NCBI GenBank assembly: GCA_028023455.1
Contig: JAQFVV010012477.1
Coordinates: 4,235,365 to 4,299,364, forward strand
From: Epiperipatus broadwayi
Lineage: Eukaryota > Onychophora > Udeonychophora > Euonychophora > Peripatidae
Reading direction: 5' to 3'
Length of the DNA stretch: 64,000 nucleotides
Program-made: the position numbers and the translations under genes
Notes under the pieces: generated by a model
The model's input: the letters and a program-made list of their open reading frames with translations, nothing else
Told to the model about the DNA's origin: nothing
Databases searched by the model: none
Shown: positions 24,730 to 37,395 of the stretch, piece by piece
Numbering within the stretch: the first letter of the stretch is position 1
Layout: every line of letters starts with the position of its first letter

Positions 24730-26391
24730 ATGTAATATACATATGTTATTTTTCTAATAGTAAATTAAGCATTTAAGCAACATTAAAATACAAAAACAAA
24801 TCAATACATTAACAAACTAATGTCTCGCGAAGATATCATGACTGCCGTGACTGTTTAAGAAGTCATGCTTATAACAAAACTTTCCCTATTTTTAAACCAT
24901 TACACAGTCTTCACAACCACTGAGATGGTTTGAAAATTTTTTGGACATCATAGTACATCATTTAAATGTAATATAATACTTTATTAAATGACATTTCAAA
25001 TGTTATGTTGACTTCAAATCTACACACCCTCAAATTATACAATAGCACAGACTCAATAGCGATCATTTGTAGGGTAAGAACAGGCCACTTGAAAATAGTA
25101 TGAATTGTGAGATAATTAGCATAACATACTACAAAGCATTATTGGCTGCCTCAAAAATGGGGTGACAGGTACGATCGTTGATACTACTACCGAAAATATT
25201 TATTCATTTGTGGGTGGAAGGTTTCAATCTTGTTTTTGCTTTGCTAATTTTGTTGCCAATGACTACTGTTTAAGTTTTTTTTAATGATATGTTAAAATAG
25301 TGTAGAAGGAATAGAAAATAAGATTGGTTTGTTTTTTTAATTGATATCATTTTATGGCTTTATAGAATTAACTAACATTTGCTTAATAATATGCTAAAAA
25401 TTTATATTTCTGATTAGTTACATTACTGTATAATGCAAATATTACTTACTACATATATTTATTATAGCAGTTAAGACATGTTTCTGTACATATGGGGTTA
25501 TAAATAAAAAAATGTCTGTCTTGATAGACTTAAAACATTGGAAGTACCTTAGTTTAAATGTGTGAGTTATTTTATATTTTAAAACCAAACAATACTCTTT
25601 TATAATACTTAGATAAGTTCTAATAGGTTTATTACATATTTAAACTTCTAAATCATGTGATAATAAAAGTGGTTTCAAGTAAAATTTATTCTATAATGAG
25701 ATAGGAATGGCTTGGTTATTTTTAAACAGGATACTGACTTACAATCTTATACATTTACAATTACCTAGAAGTGCACTAAAATGCACTTTTTTGATTGGTT
25801 GGGTTAATGTATAGCAGAGTTATTACTTATTTAACATATAATTCTAAAATTTAAAAAAAAAACACTTAGAGAGATTATTATCACATTTGTAAATATTTTA
25901 ATTATATTAAGCATATATATTATAACGATCGAAATGAAAGTGAAGATCGAATCTAACCGCAAACTATGATATCTGCTCTACAGGGCACCATCTAGGCATT
26001 TAAACCTAGAAAAATTTATAGAGTAGGCAGATACGCACTGTTAAGATTCCACTTTATTTAAATATTCAGATCGTTAGCCCAAGTCACTAGCTCAGTGAAG
26101 TAGCAGAGATATTAAAATATAAATTTTATATCTTAAATATAAAAGAATAAAAGCCACTGCCAGAAATTAACACACAAAAATATTTATTTACGCACATATA
26201 AAATCATTCTAATTTGAGGAATAAGTTTAACATTTTAGATTTTAATATTAATCTTTAGTTTTACATTTAAGTAAATTACAACCATGAGCTTAATATTTAT
26301 TTAGTGAGTCAAGTATGAATAGACTACATAGATCTGCATTTGAAAAGAAAATATTCTTCCCTGATTTAACCTTAGGCAACAAATTTCGCAA
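24730..26391. other. Spacer with possible mobile-element end at 25925-26060
   Basis: Mostly featureless AT-rich DNA. From about 25925 the composition becomes less AT-rich. On the minus strand 'aaataaagtggaatcttaac' (26045) contains a polyadenylation-type hexamer, and a word similar to 'gtggaatctatgcagc' recurs at 26890-26905. This may be the 3' end of a minus-strand element or transcript covering 26-27.6 kb. Confidence 0.3.
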
Positions 26392-26604
26392 TCAAACCGG
26401 TGCCAATCCATCTGATACATTTATGTATTCAATGTAGCATGAAAATACAACAACACAAAATACTATATTGTCAGGAATGTACATCTGATCAGTAAGTAGA
26501 ATTAGAGAAGACATTGTCTCTCCACCAACAGGAATGTTACATCTGTTGGCGAGTAGAACAATAAACATAAAACTCCATAGGAATGGACTGCAGTCCTTTG
26601 CCAT
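26392..26604 (-). CDS. Hypothetical 70-residue frame with hydrophobic N-terminus
   Basis: The frame starts MAKDCSPFLWSFMFIVLLAN, with a signal-peptide-like hydrophobic stretch (residues 8-18), and has a second hydrophobic segment near residues 47-57. I recognise no domain. It lies ~0.7 kb downstream of the 27.3-27.6 kb promoter region, on the same strand. A 'tttgtaag' precedes the Met, so it could be a splice-acceptor-defined exon in any frame. An alternative frame at the same place also stays open for ~22 codons. Its status as a gene is doubtful. Confidence 0.2.
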   Translation of the reverse strand: MAKDCSPFLWSFMFIVLLANRCNIPVGGETMSSLILLTDQMYIPDNIVFCVVVFSCYIEYINVSDGLAPV

Positions 26605-27288
26605 CTTACAAACCCATCCATAGGCAAACAGAAGGTGTGTGGCATATATATATAATCCTGCCCATAGCAGATCTCATACTACATCTACAATTACACAAAT
26701 ATATCCAATCCATTGAACCAATTCAACTACGAAATTAACAACCTAAGATTACCCTCCCTTAATATAACTTTACAAAACTATATAGCCATTCATGCCCGAC
26801 TTAAATTTAACATTTAAATACATTCGGACAGATTATTTTTATACAATTTGTTTTATAATGTCGAGTATAGATCGGCTGCATAGATTCCACGATCAAAAAC
26901 ATTCCAAATTAAACACAACCGATCACAATACAAAGTCAATCGATAATGTCAATTGCTGAGGGAATACAGGAGACCCTTTGGTGTTCATCATAAGACACCA
27001 CAGTGACATTGTTGACTTATATGTTCTAATTGACTGTGAAAACCACAACATAATCAACCGCTAACGAATCTATGCAACGTCTATATCCAACTTAAATGTA
27101 ATGCATTTAATAATTTCTACAATAAATATTATTACAAATAAAATTAATAAAATGGAAATGATTTTAGCAAAACTTAACTATATAAATTTAAACAATCAAA
27201 TATTAATTTGAAAATTAAATAAAAGTTCATTTTAAAATTTAAATTAGCTGAATCTTTAAAAAAAACAATGATGAAAGTTCTTACTTAC

Positions 27289-27328
27289 TTTTTTGTGTTG
27301 TTGTTAATTTGTAAAGTGCATAGCTCAT
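27289..27328 (-). CDS. Possible first coding exon, start codon to splice donor
   Basis: The minus strand has 'taccatgagc' (ATG at 27328-27326), then 13 codons (MSYALYKLTTTQK) and one extra base, directly followed by a consensus donor gtaagt (27288-27283). The start lies ~175 nt downstream of a predicted TSS, but an upstream frame in another phase (27432-27325) overlaps it by 4 nt. Which of the two is translated, if any, cannot be told. The downstream exon is not identified; phase 1 is required. Confidence 0.3.
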
Positions 27329-27432
27329 GGTAGAAGAGTCCAGGTTTTTGCTTTTAATTCCCGTGATGCCTCCATTGGAAGATAATGTTCTGGAGATGGC
27401 AATAGCTGGTTCAAGGTATCACCGTCTTTCAT
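27325..27432 (-). CDS. Short 35-codon frame in the leader of a TATA-driven transcript
   Basis: ATG at 27432-27430 opens 35 codons (MKDGDTLNQLLPSPEHYLP... ending TWTLLP) closed by TGA at 27327-27325. Composition (Pro, Glu, Leu, Trp) is unlike random AT-rich noise. The stop overlaps the ATG of the next small frame in an ATGA arrangement. It is the first ATG after the predicted TSS, so by scanning it would be translated first. It could be an upstream regulatory frame, a true micropeptide, or the start of a longer protein broken by a frameshift. No domain is recognised. Confidence 0.35.
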   Translation of the reverse strand: MKDGDTLNQLLPSPEHYLPMEASRELKAKTWTLLP

Positions 27433-27499
27433 TTTTTTTTATACAGAGAGTGTGGTATATGCGTTTTACCACATCTCTCAAACACAAAATGCTGGAACT

Positions 27500-27615
27500 G
27501 TCAGAAAAAACTGTATTTCCCTTTTTATATTATCCACACGGATTCAATCAACAAAATGTCACTAATCCATCATTTTTGTTAGGGTCCGAGCCAAGGCTTA
27601 GTGCTTCCATTGGTC
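27500..27615 (-). promoter_or_regulatory. CCAAT + TATA RNA polymerase II core promoter
   Basis: On the minus strand, 'gaccaatgg' (27614-27606) is followed ~70 nt later by 'ataatataaaaaggg' (TATA at about 27538-27531). A start site is expected near 27505, in the pyrimidine-rich 'cagttttttctgacag'. The region is distinctly less AT-rich than its surroundings, which makes the boxes more meaningful than in the AT background. Confidence 0.45.
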
Positions 27616-27665
27616 AAGCTAATTTCTCTTTATTTTCTTATCTATCTTTCATCAGATCATTTTAA

Positions 27666-30600
27666 TTATACAAGAGCCCAAGGCTAGCTTACTTTTCAAA
27701 CAATTTATAAACAATCATTTCCATTTACAGATTACGAGAATTAATTAATACCTGTTTTTATTTTTAAATCTTGTACTTTTTTTATTATAAAAAAGTACGT
27801 TCAAATACTTATTTATTTGTTTTTTTTTTTTTAAAAATATTTTTAAAGTTTGGCATCTGTGCGAATGTATATACGTTTAACAATATTTTAATTTTAGCAT
27901 TTAGTTTTTTACTTTTATTTGTGAACTTTTAAGTTTTTATTTTAAATTAATGTAATGACATATTTATATATCGTTACAATATATATATATATATTAGTAA
28001 GGAAATCAAGTCATACATCACATGACTTAATTTAATAAGCTTGTATTTACTCACAAATGTAAATATAATGAGAATGCTAATGGATCTAAACAAGCTTTTT
28101 TTTCTTTTATATATTGTAACTTAAATTTTTTATCAAAAGATGAAATGAATTTAAAATATGTAAAGAATTATAATATTACCACTAGCTGCTGAGATATAGG
28201 CTATAAATCAAAATGATGAATAGGAACATATGAGCCTCATAAGTTGTAACTATAATAGTCATTGAAATTTATTAATAATTAAAATATTAGTCATCAATAA
28301 AAATATCGGTGGCTTCAATTCATCCATGTTTACTTAAGATTTTAAAATATCATAATATCAATAATCAGCAACTATAATGCCTGGAGACTAGTCATTTCGG
28401 ATATCTGGTATTTGGCCTATTTCAAACCCTAGTTAGGCGGCCATTGCATCATCAATAAACAAGTAGAAGCGATAAACAAATTATTAAGGACAAACTATTA
28501 TAACTCAGGAAATAACATCAACTGGTAACTCAATAAAATATCTTCTCAATAAATCCCACAGTAAATTCTACTCACTCTTATCTCTTGGTTTGATGTCAAG
28601 TACATATTTAAGTGAATAACAAGTGAATATGATCTAGCAAGGCGCCACTAGATTATCTGAACATAGACACAGTTATATCTTATAACCTTTTCAAATGTAT
28701 TGGGTTTGAATCCCTTTTTGGTACATTATTTCTAACAAAAATGGAGGATCATGCTTTTAGACCCATATCACTGTATGCACTAACATTTAGGTAAACATAA
28801 AACATCCTTAAACTAAAGTGGAGTATATAAAATTCCTCAGACAGAAATCATCTCCTAGATCTTAACATAATAAATGCATTTCCATATCTTTAAGTTTTAC
28901 TAGCTCATATTATACTATTAATTTAGAATGGCAATTCGCTCATCCTTGCATGATATAGATAATGGAATGGTGGTTATTTATTATTATTCATGAATGTCAA
29001 TTCAATATCATGAAATCACTATGGCCTTTAAACATTTATCTAGCTCATTAATTAAAATGTGATGATGATGATGATGACAATAATGATAATAGTTCCATCC
29101 ACAGTTTTAGGACTAAACCTAATCATAAAACTTAATTTTTAAAGAAATTCATAACTATTGTTTAATCTTAGTATATCTAATTAGATCTTAACTAATTAAT
29201 CTTCAGCATTGATGATGAATGATCACAACTAATAAAGACTACCTTAATGAAAACATACACCTCATTTAATAAAACAAATTAACATTTATTAGGGCATTAC
29301 TAACATATACAAACAATTTAAAGATAAAACTAAAAATTTATATGACTAATAACAATAACAATAATTGATTATATGGCAATCATAAGATTAATTTTAAGTT
29401 CTTCCCCCTTTCCTGTCAAAGATATAATGTATATAAAATTGGATACCAAATTTGCTAAAATTTTCAATTCACAAGAAAATATTTCATATAAAAAAATAAA
29501 CACTCTTTTGGCACACATACTTTGGATCTTTATACATCTAAACTTAACATATAAAGTATAATGATGAAGTAGAAAAAGTGTTAGTTAAATCGAAGAGAAA
29601 AAGATTTCCAGAAACAAGTTTTTAAATTACTTCTCCCCCCTTTCCCATTGAAGCTACTCCTAAAATCACTATTCCTTAACTCCAAGTAAAATAATCCAAT
29701 ATTGCTACTGCTATATATGTCTATCATTCTCACATTCACCCACCACTCTATATACATGTAACAAGTTAATATATTACTGTGTATGTGTGTGTTTATCCCC
29801 TTATAACTAAACATTATTTAAAAACAAAATAATAGTACAAAAAATTATTTTACATATTAATAACATTTCATAACTTTAGATTCATATACAATAATACCCT
29901 TTAGAAAATAAACTTCATTAATAAGTGGGGTATAATAGTTTTAGCATACATAAAATTATTACTCAAGATTATAGGCTATTCTTATTGAAGAAATTTTTGG
30001 TTTCAATCGATTATGGTTGTTTTAAAGTTCTAAGAAAAAATATAAAATTTTACTGCTCGAATTTTACCAATAGTCTGATATCATAAAAAAAAATAGATAA
30101 TGAAAATTCATATTACCAGTCCCATGAGTTCAAACTTAACTTGTGAATGTGTATACTTTTGCAGCAAACAATTTCTGCAGTTCACTGGAATTGTCTCTTT
30201 TCTTCCTGTTACACATAATTCTTCTATTAGATGGAGTATATCAGTTGTTCTCACATTTATAATTTTGCTTGGGTTTAAAATCAGTCACTGGAATAACTGG
30301 AATAGTCTATTTAATACTTATCAGTAGATTAATCATTTTCCTTCAGCTTTCAAATGTAGGTGAATGTTTTCTTTTACTGAAATATAACATTTCTTTCAAT
30401 CAGTCATCAGATGGAGAATATATAATTTCAGACAAGACATTTTTTCTTTCCTATATAATATGCAGGTGCATGGTAGGTCATGGGATTTCCCAGATGAAAT
30501 CTATATATTTTCTAGCCCGCCATCCTTATATTTTTAACCTTCAAAAAACTTTGTATTAAAAAAATGATTTTAAATTGATATCTGGCAGAATTAAAATGCT

Positions 30601-33120
30601 TGGCTTTCCTTAGTTTCAATATTTTAAAATTTCTTTAGCTGACTTTTCAAACTGGTTTTATACTTGATTTTTTTTTCTACAGCAAACTCATTTTTAGATT
30701 CACAGTGTGACCTTTTCCAGAAACATATGAAAAATCACACTATCTTGATTATTCATATTAATCCTGTTTTGAAGTAAAAATTGTCTTAATCCTTTTTTTT
30801 CACGTATCGGTCACAACTATATGAGCTTTAACAGAAAAACAACCAATCTTTATAACACAAAATTGTTGAGTAAAAAAATAATTTAACAGATTTTCTTCTC
30901 TTTCTTTTTCAATATGTAATAAATGTAGATTTTTTTTTATGCAATATACACACACACTTTACCATTAAAATCATTTATAAAAACTGGCCCATTAAAATAA
31001 TCTGAATGCTTCTTAAAAATTATAATTTTAATATCTAAAATTAAATCCTTACTTTCAAACCCCAAACTATAATCATAGAAAAACAAAAGTAGACAGATAA
31101 AAATAAAATATTGGAATTTAGCAAATGCAGACTAGTTTTGAAGAAAGTTTAATATTTGAAATATAAACTGCCAATTGTATAGCTTACACACACATTCACA
31201 CTGCCCATATATGTGTCATAACTCAAGTTTTTAACAAAAAAAATAAATATTGAATAACTAAATGTGTGTACAACTCTTTTTGAGTTTTTATCAACACACA
31301 AACAAATAAAGAACATAACTCTTGCCCCTACTCTCTTTCTGTCTTAGGTTTTTCAGGACTTGATCTTGTAGGGTTTAAACTTGGGTGCCCTACAGCTTCC
31401 TTTACCATATAAAATGTGATGATGATTTTTGTTCCACATTTTCTTTCATGCACATTACTACAAATTTAACTACTGACTAAATTCTAATGGCATAACATAT
31501 ATATTGTATTGTTGATGAACATATATATATATCTGTGCACAGTAAATTTTCAGTCTATTATTTTTTCAAGAAATAAAAAAAGAAAAATGAATTTTATGGG
31601 AAGAATATTTGGAAATCATTAAAAATCACAGATAAGAACAATTTAATGATTAATATTCAATGAAATAATGTAAAATGCAACTTAATTATTAGCTTTAAAT
31701 ATAACTCAGATTTTATAATTCAAAACATTTCTCCTGTATTATTTTCAAAATGTGTATGTATTTATCACAATTTTAATACCATATTAGTTATAAATAATTA
31801 AAAAGAAATTAGAGTTAACATTAAATGTAATAATTATATATAAAAATTATGAATTTTAATTTTACAAAAACAAAATCACTTTTGCCCTGCTTAGCATTTG
31901 ACCTTTTTGCAAGGATTTACAATAGTGATTGTTATCAATTTGTACCCACTATTTTGATTTACAATCGATTATTCACTACAATGATTGTAAAAAAAAAATA
32001 ATTAAAAAAATGCTGGTGGCCATTTTGTAAGACTAATGAGGTCATAACATAATTATTAAAGTCATCTTATCCAAAACCAAAATACTGTACTGTAATGACT
32101 TTCATGTTAAAATTGTACAGACATATTTTATTCATAAAACTCAATGTTATAGTGCTGCACTTAATATTTTGATTTTAAGATTAAAATATGATTAATGAAT
32201 ATATAGTACTTGATTTAATTTTCATCCAATGTTTTTATGAAACAATTAGTACTTTATTAATAATATATCCAAAGTAATGATTTTTATTATTAATGACTGC
32301 AGAAGCAAAAAATAAATAAATAAAAAGGTTCATTCAGTACACATATGTATATGAACATAGTACTATAAAAAATAGCAAATTTATTTAGCATAAAATTAAA
32401 AATGTACAGTACTGTACATATGTTAGTTAAAATATTCAATCAATTAATTTTGAATTAAATTTTTTCTACCAAAGCAAAAGTGTTACCTTCACTAATCTAA
32501 AATATTTTCAGTAAAAAAAAAAGGGGGGGGAGCTAAGAGGGTAAATGGTTTCATATTTATATAATTAATATCAGAAATTAGTAAATATAAATTAAAACAA
32601 ACACTTAGTCTGCTTCCTCAAGTTTAAATCATTTTGTAATTCTTTTCAGATCTCCAAAGCAATGGAAATACTATTGCACATGTAAAAAATGGCAGAACTG
32701 AGGAAAAAAATATAAATTTCATTCGGTATAAAACTAACAATAATTTTTGGTCATATGTACTCCCAATATTAAAATTTAAATTGTATACAGTAGAAATTTT
32801 AACTAAAATTTCAGACAATCAATTTTGGATTAAAATCTTTACGAATGTTAATTTCAATCAAATTGAAACCGATATCCATCATATTTAAATTGCATTTGGG
32901 TGTGTGTGTGTGAGGATTATTTTATGCAATTAATAATAAATTGTGTATTCTGAAAATGTAATACAAATAAAGTGAATAAGATTAATGCCTTTAATTTTTA
33001 CTTAAATAGCCTGTAAATCTATGATCAAAACGTATTGCACTATTTGACAAATTAAGTCATTGCAAAAACACGACTACCAAACTCATGTCCAAAAACTCTG
33101 CTACAGCTGTGGTATTTATT
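27666..33120. other. AT-rich spacer, almost nothing recognised
   Basis: No supported exon or large repeat over 5.4 kb. Weak points are a B-box-like 'gggtttgaatccctt' at 28705 (possible tRNA-derived relic), two overlapping hydrophobic frames on + at 30100-30559 that look like chance, and a short less AT-rich patch at 31330-31400 whose minus strand stays open for ~25 codons without a recognisable motif. Confidence 0.5.
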
Positions 33121-33129
33121 TATTTAGAA

Positions 33130-33304
33130 CAGTACAGACTTTTACATGACCCACCACTCTCTACACTATCCCATAATACTGATACAGTTGAACACATATA
33201 TGTTGAAAAGATAAATAATCACCAATATCTTTTCAACATATGTTCAAGTGTATCAGTGTTATGAGATAGTGTGGAGAGTGGTGGGTCTGGTGAAAGTCTG
33301 TGCT
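33130..33304. repeat. Long near-perfect hairpin, ~83-bp arms and ~11-nt loop
   Basis: The left arm (33130-33213) and right arm (33224-33304) pair over essentially their full length. Only about nine mismatches and one 4-nt bulge are seen, and most mismatches are C/T, which leave G:U pairs in RNA. Core shared word: 'acccaccactct' with its complement 'agagtggtgggt'. Arms are less AT-rich than the flanks. It could be a foldback MITE or a source of long-hairpin small RNAs. It is larger than a usual animal pre-miRNA. Confidence 0.9.
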
Positions 33305-36300
33305 CACATACTCTATATATTGCATATATAGATATAGGCATATAATAAGCTTGTGTGTTTCAGTTAGAGCAGTACAGTACACATTGTAACAAAAGCCTTA
33401 AATATTGATTACAATATGCAAACTTAGAATGCATTACATTTTTTTTCAATACGCTGAAATTTTTTTTGTAAAGTTGATGGTGATTAAGTTTTGATAATGT
33501 ATCATATAGTTATTTAGTTCTTGTTACACTAATGATAAATAACAAGTCTTTATGGTCAATCAAATAATTTGTTATTAAACAGTGTTTTTTTAATTTTAAT
33601 AATTTCACAAAAGTAATATAGTGCAATGTAATACAAATTTTTAAAAAATAAAACTTCAATTTGGATTTTTTTTCAGCATAATGGAAAATAGTTCTGTAAA
33701 AGAATATATAAAAAATGTTAAATGCTAATTTAGTTTTGCCTTCTCGATTTATTTTGGTGTATCTTTTGGACAGTGAAAACATGCATTTTTTTTCTAGTGA
33801 TATTAAATTATTTTTTTTAGGGATTCTATTTAGTCAGTGTAATATGTAATATGTCCATGAAAAAAAAGAAAAAAAATATTTGAGCTTGGAAACCAAATTA
33901 GACAACAATGATTGGTGAAAGGATTACAGGAAGTAACAACTTTAAGCTATGTATTTTTTTTATGTAGATTTAAATTGCATTATCATACATACATAAATAA
34001 ATACATATTTTAAGTGAATATCTGTATAATACAGCACAATTTACATAAGCATATAAAATAGATTAAGGGTTTTAAATTTTTTTAATATATATTGTACTAA
34101 ATAAATTATTTTTTTAATGTAATATTCCCAACTTATAGTGTAATTTTTTAGCTGGAGTAACTGGTCAATTTTTTCTCATAGAGAACCATTATAAATGCTT
34201 ATCTTGAATACAATATTGTTGCTTAATGATCAGATTTGGGGGACCATTTGCCCTCACTAAAATTTTTAAAATACTACTTTCTTTAAAAAAAGCTTTAACA
34301 TTTGTTTTGTGCAAATGTTATAACTAATTAAAAGTATAATCTTTTAAGATCTAGAAATGTTTTTTTATCACTACCACTTAATGTATTCCATGTGTATTAA
34401 AGATGTAACTTAACATTTTTTTAAAAGCTTTTATTTTCAGCAATATTTCATGAGACTCAGCACAATTTCAAGTTTACATGTTTCTCTCTCTTTTATTTAA
34501 TAAAACAAATATTCCAAAAACCTAGAGCTGATTCAGGCCATGATGAAAAGATATAACCATATAGATATCTTCTCACTTAATAGCACTGACTTAACTTTCA
34601 GTGAATTCTCATCAGAATCATAATGCAAATAAAAATTCACTTGTCAGCATGGATTTTAAAATTCCGAATTTTTCAAAAGTTATGTGTACTTTGGATACAC
34701 AGCTGAGTAAGCATAAATTTGACTATCATTTGCATAATAAATATGGAACAAAAACAAAACAAATTCCAGATGATGGTAAAGCAGAAGAATTGTTAGTAGA
34801 ATAGAAGTAAAAAAAGCAAAACCAAGTAAAAAATGATTTGAAGTTATTGATTTTGTTGATGTGATAGATGATAATACCATGATCATAGAAGAGATATGTT
34901 TTATAGAAGAAATTTTAGATTCATAAAAATGACATTATAAGTAAAGGCATTTAATATATAAAGACTAAACTGTAAATAAATAAGGAATTGATATTGTTTA
35001 ATCCCATATTCATGGATTGCTAAAAATAAAATAAAATATAATAACGCATAAACCTGATCATTCAATGCATTTTCATGCTTTTTTTGACATTCTCCTTCTT
35101 CTTCAGAAGATATAAAGTCATTATACAAATACATATTCATTTTTTTAATTAGAATTCTAAATTTGGTATTATAATTATATAATGATCACATATCATCATA
35201 CAGCCATTTTTTTAAATGTAGCATTTGTTTACATGTTTTTAACCCTAAATATATTAATATACTAATCCTTATGTTAATTTCATTGATTATATTTTTTCAC
35301 TTTCTATATTTTGAATCACCTTTTATATTTGGGAATGGCTACATCTTTTTGCTTTTTTTTTAATAAATTGGAAGATAATTCTTCCTTCACGCTTTACTTA
35401 ATTTCACAGAGGTTGATTTTTTTTTTCTCATTTTTTTTATTGTATTCGACCAAGCTTTATCAATTTAATAATCTATCATTAAACTTGTTCTTTTTTTCTG
35501 ATCACTTGGTTCTTATGATGTTATTAGTTTTTAATTATACTCAAATATACACCATATATTTTGTTAGTGTTCTATCATACACCTGAATTTCTTTTCTCAA
35601 AAATCCATATTTTATTTCTTAAATTAGGAAATATGAATTTATATCCAGTACAAAGATAAATTGCTTTTATTAATCTCCTATCACATACAATAGATCGTTA
35701 CTTAACTAACTATCCCATCAACTTGTCTGTTAGCATTTTCAAACAGACTGTACAAAAGAATTGTTCAATGTATTCTATATCTGAGACATATGAGCATATT
35801 AAAACAATGATTAGAGGTTATAGTACAATAAATAAAACATTGAAGAACTAATTGATTGCAAAGAAAACAAAATGTTTTAAATATATCCATGTACTAGGAT
35901 AAAATGATATATCTTCTGGGTTTTGGAATATCTACCACAATGCTAGTTACATCAGGCCTTAATATTGACATTATTATCACTGGCAATAACATATTTGAGC
36001 ATATATTTATATATTTCAATCAAAATCCCAAAACACAGAATTGTCTCAATCTAAATTTTTTTGGTTGATTCAGATAACAATATATTTTATCTAAATGATT
36101 TTGTACCAAAGCTTGCAACCATATTTGAATCTTGCCATCCAGGAATATATAGCATACCATGATTTGTACTTGCCATTTAATCCAATTTTTAACATTTTTA
36201 CCTTATGATTTGGACAATTTCATCTAAATAATACTTTATAAAATTCAAAGATTATACCCAATCCCATTTATCCTATTTATTAAAAAAGTCAATATTACCC

Positions 36301-37020
36301 CCCCCCCACTAATTTGCATCCTATCCATATAAATTCTTTAGAGACAAACATTTTAGAACAGTATTGAAGAATAAAATTGAATCTTTTATACTGCTTCTTG
36401 TTTTTCTTCGATGCAATTTCTCAAGAACGATTCATCCACAGAAATTGACAGTATTATGACACCCAGTTCAGCTTAGAAAAACACAGACTTGTAATAGTGA
36501 AATTAGTCAGGAAACAGTTTTTGAATCAGTACCAATTAATATCCCTTTACAAAGATTTATGGATAATATAATATTATGATAATGACTTCATTTTGTCACT
36601 AATTGTATTTTATATCTTGAAATTAATATAAAATTAAATGAAAAAATATTTCAATAATTTATTCCCCATCATTTTCTAACACAGGAATCACCATTCAATA
36701 CACTCCTATTAATGACATAAACTACTCCATTCTAAATAATGGATTAGTGTATGTTATAAATAGTAGTATACTAAAACTTATAAAATCAATTAAACAAAAG
36801 ATTCCATGGATATGCATAGCAAGTGCTATTCTTAGCATAATAATTTTCCATATTTCGAAGATTCCCTTTTTTTTGTACATTTCTTGGCATAAAGTCATCT
36901 ATGAAAGAAAAACACAAAAAGTATTTAGCCAGTTTTCTATCAAATCAAGTTTTTCCATGAATACAATAATGGATATTTAATCAATTTTATATTAATTATT
37001 TATTATTCTATTCACAAAAT
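33305..37020. other. AT-rich spacer; one coding-like relic at 34600-34905
   Basis: On + a 67-codon frame at 34601-34804 (TLDTQLSKHKFDYHLHNKYG... with D-D-G-K-A-E-E-L-L) has more charged, varied content than background. A different frame continues it for ~25 codons (VIDFVDVIDDNTMIIEE). This suggests a decayed coding region with a frameshift, family unknown. The remainder shows nothing. A C10 run lies at 36298-36307. Confidence 0.35.
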
Positions 37021-37165
37021 CATTTTCCTCTTATGTAGATTTATTATATATATATATATATATGAAACAGAATTATAATAATAAATCTACATAAGAGGAT
37101 AATTTAAAATCATTTTCCTCTTATGTAGATTTATTATATATATATATATATATGAAACAGAATTA
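37021..37165. repeat. Tandem duplication containing a hairpin and (TA)n
   Basis: The unit starting 'cattttcctcttatgtag' (37021 and 37108) runs through a (TA)n stretch to 'gaaacagaattataataata'. In the first copy it is followed by 'tctacataagagg', the exact complement of the unit's start, so the first copy forms a hairpin with a (TA)n loop. The second copy lacks the returning arm. Confidence 0.9.
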
Positions 37166-37317
37166 CAATAATAAACCCTTTAAACTAATTTTTCCAAAAT
37201 ATAAATTCATTATATAATTGTTCATTTGCATTTCATAAGATCAAAATGTTCATGTGATTGATTTTAATGTAAAGCAAAATAATGTAAACATGTTTTATTT
37301 GTAATTGATTTTAATGT

Positions 37318-37395
37318 GTCATAGCGTGGGAAGCAAACCCCAGGGCAACTGCTTGTAAGGCGGCTGTGTAACCACTCTGCCACCAACACTTGACA
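37318..37395 (-). repeat. tRNA-derived SINE-like repeat, second copy
   Basis: Minus strand: 'ggtggcagagtggttaca' (A-box region), 'cgccttacaagcagttg' (anticodon-arm region) and 'ggggtttgcttccc' (B-box region). Collinear with the copy at 22.4 kb, with shared 'tacaagcagttg' and '(g/a)cttccc'. No run of A or T marks a clear tail. Confidence 0.65.

Noticed and set aside
30100-30559. Two overlapping + frames of 75 and 96 codons as a gene
   Set aside because: They lie in different frames, lack motifs and look like chance open stretches in a slightly less AT-rich patch.
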